From assembly GCA_022592435.1 (NCBI GenBank), contig JABYQS010000554.1:1-18522 (forward strand): DNA of 18,522 bases. The letters are read 5' to 3'. Every line of letters begins with the position of its first letter. Position 1 is the stretch's first letter. The stretch comes from Cerioporus squamosus (taxonomy: Eukaryota > Basidiomycota > Agaricomycetes > Polyporales > Polyporaceae). Shown piece after piece: positions 8,760 through 17,946 of the stretch. The notes under the pieces were generated by a model. It was not told the DNA's origin. It ran no database searches and worked only from the letters and a program-made list of their open reading frames with translations. The position numbers were made by a program, and so were the translations under genes.

Positions 8760-9968
8760 GTCTCGCCCTCCCCTTGTCCTCTTACCACCACCATCAGTGG
8801 CATCACGACGGTCTGCTCTCATGTGCTTCTACTGTCTCTGCCCATGCGCCATGCGACCTGGCTTGGACTCGGACCGTTCTCGGACACGGAGGACCCTCCG
8901 CAACGGCGAGGGGCACGGTCTGCAAAGCTGCTCACTGAGAGTCGGAAGGTACGTCTGTCTTCGTTCGCGAGAGCATGTCCGCGTCAGGCTGGCTGAGGCC
9001 ACAGCCCGGAACCAGGTGCGTAAGTCTCGTTCATGTTGACTGTAATGACCCGAGAGCGCATCTCCTGCTCGCAGCTCGCCTGTCAGTGTGCGTCACGGTG
9101 AGTCCTTCATCTACATATTCGTTCGTACCTCTTTGCTCCCACATCGGTCGCGTCGCCGTACCCGCGTCTTCACCGGACATATCGTCTGTTTCCACCTTGC
9201 ATGTCCCCAGCCCCGTTCCCTGCTCTGCCACACATTCCGTACTGCCCCGGCTTGCACCAACGCCTGACTGTCCTGGTCCCGTGTTCTACGCCCGCTACAC
9301 TCGTATAGAGTCCTCTTGTGTGTCAGCACAATGGCACGTATAAGACGTTGTACAAGTAGTAGTGAGTGATATGTGGAGTCTTGCGCGAATTCAGTGAGCA
9401 ATTAGCGTATGTATTCCTCTTCAACCGGGAAACCGCGAGTGCGCATCGAGCACGAACGCACCTTCGAGGGGGACTGGGCCAGGGGCAACTCGAGCGTACC
9501 TTGATGAGATGAACGAGATGCACATTCCGGGATGCCCGCCAGTTGACTGACCATGCACGTATGTTGATGTATTCACTAACCAATCGAAAATAGGCGCAGG
9601 AGATGGGGCGGACGAGAAGGAAAGGAGCGCGCGCGAGAGCGAAGGGAGGAGAATGTACGGGACGGTCCTGAAAGCGCCAGAGAAGGGCGTAGATTCACTT
9701 CGCAGAATCCTGAACGCTGGTTGCTTGCAGTCGTCGTCAGGGATTGCCGTGAGGTTTCGATAGACTGCAAGCACACGTCCGATCTTGCTGTGTACGCACT
9801 CTGCAGGTCTGAACGTGTCGGGTTTCTGCTGATGGTCACGACAAACGGGTCACGCGTTCGAGCAGGCGAGGTAGTCAACAACGAACATGCAGCATTGCTC
9901 AACTAGTATACACATGCGGTTCACTTCCATCCTCCTCGTACATGTTTTCGTATGACAGGACTCGACGC
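8760..9968. other. No supported gene; isolated intron-like segments
   Basis: Segment 9016-9074 looks like a 59-bp intron (GTGCGTAAG donor, TGAC branch, CTCGCAG acceptor), with a further GTGAGTCC donor at 9098. The short exon between them has no recognisable product. This could be a continuation of the broken PAP2-like locus. From 9400 to 9968 only unrecognised open frames occur, and the distal part serves as the 3' flank of the SOD gene. Confidence 0.35.
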
Positions 9969-10754
9969 TCAAAGCTTGGCACCGGAGGCGGCCTCGGCGA
10001 AGCGCTTCTCGGCCTCGTCCCAGTTAATGACGTTCCAGATAGCCTTGAGGTACTGTAGCAAGAGTTAGCGCTCAATCATAAGCAGAGAAGAGAAAGGAAC
10101 GACGTACGTCAGCCTTGACGTTCAAGTACTGGAGGTAGAACGCGTGCTCCCAGATGTCGACGCCGATGATGGGGACGTGCGACAGCAGGGGGTCCTGGTT
10201 GGGGGTGGTGGTGATCTCGAGGACCTTGAGCGAGGGGTTGTAGCCCTAACGCAAGCAGGGGTTTGGTACGCGCCGCAGGAAACTAGGAAGGAGGGTACTC
10301 ACGAGCCAGCCCCAGCCGGAGCCCTGGATGGCAGCGGTGGTCGCGTTAAACTCGGAGATGAACTTGTCAACGGAGCCCCAGGTCTTGGTGATGGCATCCT
10401 TGAGCGGGCCGTCGCGGAGGACACCGCCGTTGCCCTTGCCCTCGGACGCAGAACCGGCGAGGTTCTTCCAGAAGAGCGAGTGGTTGATGTGACCTGCGGC
10501 GCGGCACAAGTCAATCGCAGGACGCGACGCGACGCAGACACGATGTACTCACCTCCGCCGTTGAACTTGAGGGCCGCCTGGAGGGCGATGCGCTCCTTGG
10601 GGGTGGAAGCCTTGGCGTAGGCCTGCTCCGCGGCGTTGAGGGAGTTCACGTAGGTCTGGTGGTGCTTCTTGTGGTGAAGCTCCATGATCTGCTTCGAGAT
10701 GTAGGGCTCGAGCGCATCGTAGGCGTAGGGGAGGTCGGGGAGAACGTGGGCCAT
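9969..10754 (-). CDS. SOD2: Manganese superoxide dismutase
   Basis: Four exons (10754-10553, 10493-10303, 10245-10108, 10052-9969) separated by introns of 59, 57 and 55 bp give 204 residues. The enzyme converts superoxide to hydrogen peroxide and oxygen. Metal ligands are His27 ([12 protein letters not shown]), His72 (GHINHSLFW), Asp161 and His165 (DIWEHAFY). Tyr35 is the gateway residue. Gln124 in [10 protein letters not shown] indicates the Mn rather than the Fe type. The length is that of a mature SOD without a mitochondrial presequence. The chosen start has strong context (ACACCATGG). An in-frame ATG at 10829 would add an Arg-rich leader, but it lies upstream of the TATA box, so it is probably not transcribed. 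The C terminus is AKL, which fits the type-1 peroxisomal signal. Location is therefore cytosolic or peroxisomal by inference. The symbol is the general one for the family; fungal naming varies. Confidence 0.97.
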
Positions 10755-10812
10755 GGTGTGTCGTCGTCGTCGAAGTGGGAGACGGAGAGGTCGTCGATTG
10801 CGTTCGCCGTCC

Positions 10813-10820
10813 CTATTTAT
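10813..10820 (-). promoter_or_regulatory. TATA box of the SOD gene
   Basis: ATAAATAG on the minus strand lies 58 bp upstream of the SOD start codon. Initiation about 30 bp downstream would give a short leader and make the ATG at 10754 the first start codon. Confidence 0.6.
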
Positions 10821-10858
10821 CGCCCTCATCGAAGCCCAGGCGCCCGTGTGATGTAATC

Positions 10859-10874
10859 GGCGTCATATCACGTG
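10859..10874 (-). promoter_or_regulatory. E-box and CRE-like half-site upstream of SOD
   Basis: CACGTG (10869-10874) is a palindromic E-box. TGACG lies just beside it on the minus strand, with TTACATCA a few bases nearer the gene. Such motifs bind bHLH and bZIP factors in fungi, and the latter often control oxidative-stress genes. The assignment rests on motif match only. Confidence 0.3.
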
Positions 10875-11066
10875 CGTGACCCTCTCGGCCTCCGGGACGG
10901 GCGTCCAGCTGCTGCTCGTTGTCTTTTCCCCCGAGCTCGCTGTTCTCGACTACGACAACCCCCGCTGGCTTCCGCACCGCACTCGTCGTACCCACTGGCC
11001 ACTGCTGCCCTGGCCGTGCTCGTCGATCCTGGATGTTCTTCGCCCCCACCAGGCCTTGGTCATCTG

Positions 11067-11219
11067 AGGACATGACTATTCACGATTGCGTGTTATCTCG
11101 TGCGCCATCCCTTGGGAACTTCCGAACGTCGTCGATGAACTCATTCCAACCGTTTGCTTGCTCATCCTACGCCGGTCGGGGCTAGAGCACGTTACCCGAC
11201 GGGTCCCGCGTAACGCCTG
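11067..11219 (+). other. Coding-like open segment ending at a splice donor
   Basis: A frame open from 11067 to 11219 reads a protein-like stretch including IPWELPNVVDELIPTVCLLI and ends at a GTAAGTC donor; an acceptor CTGCAG follows at 11296. The frame is closed upstream by a TGA (11064-11066) and lacks an ATG. The downstream exon WECECAMKSDG is not in phase. I do not recognise a family. It may be one exon of an undetected gene divergent from SOD, or a remnant. Confidence 0.25.
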
Positions 11220-11296
11220 GTAAGTCTTCTCTTCTCCCGCTCCGTGCTCTTGTCGCTCTCGTGGTCGTGAAGGAGGAATACGAACGTCGGCTGCAG

Positions 11297-12544
11297 TGGG
11301 AGTGCGAATGCGCGATGAAGTCCGATGGTACTGTGCTATACAGCTCGAAGTTGGCTAGATGACCAAGGTCAATGTACGATATGTGGTCAGGCTATGCTTC
11401 TTTCCTCCTCTTCCTCTGCTCGGGAGGATATGTGTGCTTGGATCTGGGTTTCTCTCCGTGCTGTCCTTATGTCTTGTGGCTTCCACAGCATCTGCACGCG
11501 GCTCGTAGTGTCGTGCCAGGCCGATCGCTGATACCGTTGCAGGCTTGCAACGCTCGATCGGTACGCAATACACAGCAGGATTACTTGGTGTATTCAGCTG
11601 TGCTCTGACAGGTTCTCAGCTCCTCCGGTTCACCGCCCACTTCACCACCAGGCCCTCGTGATCGTGACGTGTACTTTAGAGGGCTATGTCGTCCCGTCCT
11701 CCGACCTATGCTGTCGCCGACCTCGCTGCACCTTGCGCTGACCGGATGTGCATGCAAGTGAAGACCGCACACCCGACCGGACGCAAGGGGACGTCCCGTT
11801 CGTCCCCGACTATGTGGACTTGCTTTGGATTTGGAAGACCTCTGCTCGAGTCACTAGTGGACGGGCTATACCGAACTTTTGGCTCTCCCCAAGCACACCC
11901 ACCAGATACCCTCTCCTTGTACAGGAACCCCCCGTTCTGCTGGTGAAGGCCCCGCAATACCGCGTCCTACGAGTCGGGGGCGGGCGGGTTAGTGGGCATG
12001 GTGCGACGCGGTCGCCCGCGGGTCTGGCATGTATCGGATACGGCCGAAGTGACTCGGAGCGTTACCTTTCCATCCACGAAGAGTGGAATGTCCATGTTGA
12101 CGAGTCGTGTTGCTGTCAGCTGCATCTCTGCGATGTATGTATGTACTCGGTATGTGCTTCCATTTGTGCAGTGGTAGCCTTCGCCCGAGTTCGCTGACCG
12201 TCATCGCCAGTTCACGGCCCCATAGGGTTTAGTTTGCGATATATATGCGACCAATTATGACAAGGTGCGCGTCTCCGCCTCGGTGGGCAGCGCGAGGAGA
12301 ATGACCATGACAAAATGCGACCGGCGACGGTCTCATCATCCTCATGAGAGGTATGTGTAATAGTACCATCGCCTTCCCTCGTCGCCGTCCCTCGACTTCA
12401 TCTTCAGCACAGAGCGTCATCCAGACGAGGGTTTAGAACGCTGCCGACCGAAGCGGTCAGTAGCCTCGTGGCTTACAGACGCCCCTCCACGCATACAGCT
12501 TCGCTGGCAATCAGTGTTGTCCTTATCCTCCAACCACCACGTCG
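11297..12544. other. No supported gene
   Basis: Open frames exist on both strands. One around 11750-12010 (+) includes VPFVPDYVDLLWIWKT, but it starts without an ATG and has no in-phase partner exon. A TATATAT stretch near 12240 is AT-rich and could be promoter-like. Nothing further can be supported. Confidence 0.4.
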
Positions 12545-12910
12545 ATGGCCTTTGCTGCTGTCTCAGTCTGCAGCTGCATCTCGACATATGCGGGGGGCGT
12601 ATCTGTTGGCTGGAGCTTGGTCAGCAGTCGTAATTGCACCTACGCTAGCTCTTCTCTCTGCATCTCTGCGCAGTGCGATGGCGAAAATCGAGATGCTGAT
12701 GGCTGGTTCCAACCTACGCAGTGGGCCACTGCAGCAAACGCGTGTGCTCTCACGGCGATTTCGGCGGTACGTACGCGGCGACCCCTCCGTCTGCAATGAC
12801 TGGCTGATTGCGGGTGCTGTGATCAGCCCGAAGTTCTGGATGTGATTGTCCCGACTTCGACATGGAGGGTCCTTGGGTGCGACCGCGGTTCCCGCCTCTC
12901 ACGTCTATGA
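12545..12910 (+). CDS. Candidate small cysteine-rich protein, two exons
   Basis: Exon 12545-12766 and exon 12827-12910 join in phase 0 across a 60-bp intron (GTACGTAC donor, GTGATCAG acceptor) to give 101 residues. Seven Cys are spread through it (VCSC, NC, LC, QC, AC, GC). The N terminus MAFAAVSVCSC is mildly hydrophobic but too weak to call a signal peptide. The spacing of Cys and the segment DGWFQPTQWATAANAC look like a compact disulfide-bonded or effector-like domain, but no known family is matched. A rival frame through the same DNA is also open. The start context is poor. Confidence 0.3.
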
Positions 12911-13528
12911 ACGTTCGTGGTCTACGCGTGGATAGAAGGGACTTGGGCTCTCTTCGAGACCGTCCCGCTAGGTTCAGACACCACTCTGTGCGAAGGGAGA
13001 CGAAGAGTCGCCGCACGGATGCCGACGACACTATCGACCACCGCCGACTCTCCCAGGCTCTCGATCAGACGTCTCCGACATTGATTGATATTCGAATTCG
13101 GGATACATCACGCATGTGTCTCCCAAGCACGCCAGTACTCCGGATGTCAATATCGCAGCGTCCCCCCAGGTTAATAGTACCGACGGATGCAATGAGGTGC
13201 GCGAGTGCCCCCTCCTTCTCCCTCCTCTTCCCCTTCTCTTCTGCGTCCGGGCTGTTGTGCCTCTCCCGTAACCCGTTCCCTCGCTGACGTCCTCTCTGCC
13301 GTCCTCTTACGGAACTGACAGATTGTTCTTTCCTTCGCGTGCCTACTGTCCTTTCTTTTACACATATCGCCGCTGCCAACGAGGAAGACGTGGGTGGATG
13401 GCTAGCTCTCTTTGCTAAGTAGCCCCGGAGTCTTCTAGTGAGCACCTTCCTTTCGTTTCCGGTACATCCATTGGCCTTCCCATCTTGCTCATCGAGCTGA
13501 TCAATCCCAGAAAGCACCGAGCAACAAG
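12911..13528 (+). promoter_or_regulatory. Upstream region of the first Ser/Thr-rich gene
   Basis: A strongly pyrimidine-rich tract at about 13208-13241 is typical of fungal core promoters. A segment at 13438-13510 with a GTGAGC donor, CTGAT branch and CCCAG acceptor could be a 5' UTR intron ending 18 bp before the chosen ATG. No exon encoding a signal peptide was found here. Confidence 0.35.
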
Positions 13529-15032
13529 ATGCGCCTCCCAGAAAGACGTGCGTTCGGGCCCTGGGGCGGCTTCACGCCTCCCTTCGGCTGGGGAATTGGC
13601 GGCGCCACGTCGACAACAGCCAAGACGACGTCGATCACGAACCCTCCTGCGACACAAACGCAGACGCAGACGCAGATACAAACATCTGTGATCACCTCTG
13701 TCACTGACATTACCTCCGTCGCCTCTGCGACCGTGGTCACCACCATCATCAACCCCACACCTACCACCCCGCCGGCGTCTCCAACAAGTCCCGCATCGAG
13801 CGGTACGTCGACCAGTACTCCTACTAGTGCGGCAGCGCGGGCGCCGTCGTTGTCGTCCTCAGCTCATGCGAGTTCTGCTACTACAGCCACGGGCTCCGGC
13901 TCCCTCTCCTCGCACCCGACATCCGCGTCCAGCGCTGCCGACCACGACGCATCTAGTACAACTGGTTCAGATACCGGAGCATCGTCAGTCGCGTACGTCA
14001 CCCTCTCGCTCTCCGGCTCGACCGTCACCCTCCTCTCGACCTTCGGATCGCAATCGCGCCCGACCATCGCGGCCAATGCTGCGCAACCGGGCGGACAGCG
14101 CGGTATGAGCAAGGGCGAGATCGCAGCTCTCATCGTTGCGTGCATCTCTGTGTTCGCGCTGTCGCTCATTCTCTACTATGTCTGGCGGAGACGGAGACGG
14201 GTCCGCATGGCCGAGCGCGACATCCACTGTAAGTCCGAGGCGCATACTGCTCGATGGGGAGGGACGGGAGCTGACAGGCATGCACTCAGCACCCGCGCAT
14301 ACCATCTCTAACGGCATGGTCCAAGCGCCGCACTCCGACCGGCCCGCGGGTGCAATAGCCTTTGGTGGCACCCGCGGTAGTGTCTCGACGTCCCCCAACA
14401 ATTCTGTGATGCCCTCTCACTTCTCGACTTCGGACGAAGGCCACGAGAGCGTCACCGCAGAACGCATGCCGAGCGTGAGCGGGGGACGCACACTCATCGG
14501 AGTGAGCCCGGCGAACGAGAAGTCCTCCACCATATCCCGCAGCAGCACTTCCTCGCCCTCTCCCGAAGGCGAGACCTTGCGCCCGTCGACGTTGCTCCTG
14601 CACCCCCAGCCCTCTACCCCCTCGCAGCCGCCGCCCTCGCACCTCACCCCGCCCCCGCGCACCGCGTCCGCCTCCCCGCGCCTCCTCCCCGTCCCGCCCG
14701 TGTCCCCTCTTATGGCTCCCGGACCGCCGGGGCTGCACGGGCAGACGCCCGTCTCCGCGTCCCCATACGCGCCCTATGCGTACGCATGGGCGGTGCAGAG
14801 CCCGACGACGGCCGCGTCCGAGTACTCGCCTTATGCGTGGGACAACCCGCCACCGAGCTCGGAGTACCTGCCGCAGCCGGGGAGCAGCAGACGGACGACG
14901 TTCGCGCGCCAGTTCAGGGTGTCGAGGGAAGAGGGAGCGGGTGTCCCGCCGTATCCGAGCAGTCCGGGGTTCGGGGAGGATGGGAGGAGCGAGCGGAGTG
15001 CGCCGCCGATGTATACGCCGAGTTCTGAGTGA
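13529..15032 (+). CDS. Ser/Thr-rich single-pass membrane protein, paralogue 1
   Basis: Exons 13529-14228 and 14290-15032 join through a 61-bp intron (GTAAGTCC donor, CACTCAG acceptor) to give 480 residues. Residues 25-190 are Ser/Thr/Ala-rich and probably heavily O-glycosylated outside the cell; they include a QTQTQTQIQT run. A single helix (about 197-219, IAALIVACISVFALSLILYY) is followed by five Arg, so the tail should be cytosolic. That tail is Pro/Ser-rich and ends APPMYTPSSE, giving a PPxY motif. The layout resembles fungal Mid2/SKG6-like wall-stress sensors, but no sequence domain confirms this. The start has good context (AACAAGATGC), yet no signal peptide follows, so an upstream exon may be missed or the helix may act as a signal anchor. 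The LPERR near the start resembles LERRQ and LQRRQ in the next two genes. Confidence 0.85.
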
Positions 15033-15657
15033 AGCGTGAAGAGGCGAGATGCGAGGTACTGGGACGAAGAAGGGGGAAAGGGGGAAGGAGGCGGTGCAAA
15101 CTGCGCTCATTGTACACTACATGCAAACCTTTGGGTGTACCACGCACGTATTATTATTGCAGATTGCCTAGGGCACGTCTCGGAAGAGCGGAGACGACTC
15201 GGCAATATTTTCGAGGATGCGTTGAGGCTGCTTTAACTTTGCAAGCCTCTTGCTTTAACTTGGTCCTTTGGAGGGCTGCGAGGCGCTCTGGTTCGAGCCG
15301 GATCGCATCCAACCCGAACATGAGCGTTACTGGCTTGGCAATGGCAGGAGAATATTTCTCTGTCGTTCTCTTCCGTTGCAGCCGTCACCTCTGTCGGCCA
15401 CAAGATGGGTTCTGAGCATCTTCCTCTTCGTGAACGTGCATCTCATAGAATGGACACTCTCCCGACGCTGCCAGAGCTTGGCTGCACATCCACCGGGGAC
15501 ATCTTCTCTGCCGTCGTCTCCAGGGCCCCTCACGGTTCCAAATAATATCATCGAAGAGACATGTCCTGGGACTCCATCATATCACGACGAACGTCAAGAT
15601 GGTCTTATGGCCGACTAACTCTCTTCGGTCTCTCCCAGTCTCTACGTCAACGTGGAG
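15033..15657. other. Intergenic region after paralogue 1
   Basis: This contains the 3' flank of the first gene. A short open frame from ATG 15450 (starting MDTLPTLPELGCTSTGDIFS) looks protein-like but stops after about 32 codons and has no in-phase donor. It may be a decayed first exon. Confidence 0.35.
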
Positions 15658-15905
15658 ATGTCTTTGCGCCTCCTCGACGAGGCTGTGTCCTGGATTCGCG
15701 CCCATATTGGAGATGCCTTGAGCGGCGTACGTCTTTTCTCATCTCTCATCTGTGCCACCGTGTCTCGTGTCTAACCGCTGATGTTCAGGATACCAGGATC
15801 AGCTTCGTGCGCGCACAGCGTAACTCCGACGCTCGAGCCCCGGCTTACCTTGCTTATGCCCGTTCCGCTGCCAGCGAACACCACCCTCACCTAAGGCCCT
15901 CCTAA
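15658..15905 (+). CDS. Candidate small protein, two exons, 61 residues
   Basis: An ATG at 15658 (context GAGATGT) opens exon 15658-15726, which joins in phase 0 to 15789-15905 across a 62-bp intron with a GTACGTC donor, a TCTAACC branch and a GTTCAG acceptor. The intron is very convincing. The encoded sequence begins MSLRLLDEAVSWIRAHIG and ends with a His/Pro-rich tail. The open frame continues upstream to an acceptor-like site at 15638, so this may be the 3' end of a longer gene whose first exons I could not join. The family is not recognised. Confidence 0.35.
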
Positions 15906-16000
15906 GGCGGACTGCGCGTCGCCCTTCCGCCTCACATTCTTTCATCTCGGTACTATGTTTTCTGTCCCTACTATGAACAGCAAGCATATGCTCTCTATGC

Positions 16001-17273
16001 ATGTCCCCATATCCCCGTCTCTGGTTTGGCGAAGAAGAGACACAGCCTCTGGAACCGCTATTGGTGCGGCTCGTATGTCACCCCTCACGAGTCGCAAGCT
16101 TGCCTAACGTCTCAGGTCACTCACTCGCCTCGTCAGCGATACCCACCCCAGGTTCATTGGAACGGAGACAGCAGCATGAGGGCGCCCTTGGCCATGCCCT
16201 CGCTACCGCATGCAGCGGAGGACAAGAAGGTGCATTTTGGACAGGGACGTGCTGCTGGCTGGGCCGTTGTGTCACTTTCCCCGGACACAACAGGGGAGGA
16301 GCAACGAATCCTGTGCCGGGTCCGGGTTCATCCACGCCGCCCAATCAGCCACCGGCGACTCAGACTCCACCAGCCAGAACACCACCTCTGCTGTCCTCCA
16401 GCGGTGTGACAGAGCCTGCTTCTACGTCCACACCGGAATCAACAACGACCTCGTCATCGAGTACCACTCCTCCATCTGCATCTCCGAACTCGAACGGACG
16501 ACTTCCTACGAGCACGAGGGCGGTGACTTCGACTCTGTCGTCAGCTGGGACGGCTGTGCCGGACTATGTCGCGTCCGCCACAACCGTGGTTCGTACGCAG
16601 ACGGAGGTTACACTCTCAATTTCGGTATCGGACGGCCGCGTATCATCCCTCACAACCGCTGCGTCCCCATCCTTGTCTCCTCCTCCCAATGATGGTGCTG
16701 TATCACACGGCATCCGCCCTGGTGTCATTGCAGCCATTGTTCCAGTCGTTGTAGTGGTACTGGTGCTCTGTGCGAGCGGCTTTTGGATCTGCAGGCGAAG
16801 GAGGGCGAGGAAGGCGGAGGCATCATCATGGCGTGAGTCACCCGCACGACGAACAGCTTGACGACGATCTGACCTCTGACTATCACACCGCTTCGACAGG
16901 GGAAATCGACAGCACCTGGAGCGATCACTTCACCGAGATATCATCCGGGACGCGATCGTGGTTCTGGGGATCCGAAGGTGGCGGAAGTGCGGCTGCACCG
17001 TCCGCTTCTCGGCCTTCCAATCCGAACGTACGCGCCCTCGTCGCCGCGTTCTTCTCGCATCGCCCTGCGACGTCGATGTCCCAGCATGAGCCTGAAGACC
17101 GGACGGCGGTATGCGAGAGCGAGAAGCGGGCGCCGGACGTGCCTATGGACGTCACCGCGGAGGGGAGCATCCTGCAGACGGCTCATGGGTCGGAGCCTTG
17201 CCATCCTGAGAGCGATTGCTACGTCCTCTCGTCTCCGACATCTCTCTTCTCGGGCAGTGCCCATGCAGTCTGA
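16001..17273 (+). CDS. Ser/Thr-rich single-pass membrane protein, paralogue 2
   Basis: Exons 16001-16832 and 16900-17273 join across a 67-bp intron (GTGAGTCA donor, CGACAG acceptor) to give 401 residues. A LERRQ motif at 53-57 could be a Kex2-type cleavage site. Residues 90-235 are Ser/Thr/Pro-rich. A helix at about 242-263 (VIAAIVPVVVVVLVLC) is followed by RRRR. The intron lies nine residues after the Arg cluster in phase 1, exactly as in paralogue 1, which argues for common descent. The cytosolic tail is about 125 residues and lacks the PPxY motif. The N terminus before LERRQ is not a signal peptide. An alternative first exon through a 43-bp intron (donor GTATGTC, acceptor GTCTCAG before GTCACTC) keeps frame but also gives no hydrophobic core, so the 5' end is provisional. 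Confidence 0.75.
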
Positions 17274-17946
17274 CGACTTTGTTTCCTTGACGCCCGGAAA
17301 CTTCGACGTATCAACTAAGTTATGGTTGTCACTCATTTGCTGTATCCTAGGCCTGGCATCCGAAACAATAATTCACGCAACGGAATCAGACATGATCATC
17401 GAAGTTCCGAAACCAAAGCCCGTCTCCGAATCGCTCGCGCTCGCAACGGACATGCTCGGCTGCCCGGGTCTCTGCAGTTGGATCCGGCTTTTAGTCAAGT
17501 GACCTACGACATTGCATGCCTATCCAATCCCCGTAACCTTACGTTCATCATCACAACCACACCGCAGGCCATTTGACGCATACGGCACAAAGAACCGCAG
17601 CCGGGCATTCCTGACTTCTTCCTTCCATCGCACCTGGAACTTACTCTCGCATCGAAGTGATATGCCACCCGCTCTCGTCTCACGGTCCCAGCGCGTCTCT
17701 GGCATCTGCGTACATATGCACATTGTATGCGTTTGAGGTATGTCGTGTCCTGCGTCGTCGCAACTCAAGCTTGCCTCAGCCTCACACTCCTTCACTCATG
17801 GCCGTTATTTACAATTACACACAGGCTCTCTTCCTTCTACGCTTACGCGGACAAGTCGAGGATATGACATAGGCCACGCGAGGTCTCCCCTATCATATAT
17901 CCGTCGAGGACCTCGTAGTAGGTGGTATTCTGCCCCCTTACCGTAA
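17274..17946. other. Intergenic region between paralogues 2 and 3
   Basis: No gene is supported. Short plus-strand frames starting at ATG 17663 and ATG 17798 are mildly hydrophobic and were examined as possible signal-peptide exons for paralogue 3. Neither has a good donor in the right phase. Confidence 0.45.

Noticed and set aside
10755..10829. N-terminal extension of MnSOD from the ATG at 10829 as a mitochondrial presequence
   Set aside because: The ATG lies upstream of the TATA box and its context is poor. The internal ATG at 10754 has strong context and gives the usual start of the family.
15270..15310. B-box-like GGTTCGAGCC suggesting a tRNA gene
   Set aside because: The T stem does not pair well and no cloverleaf could be drawn around it.
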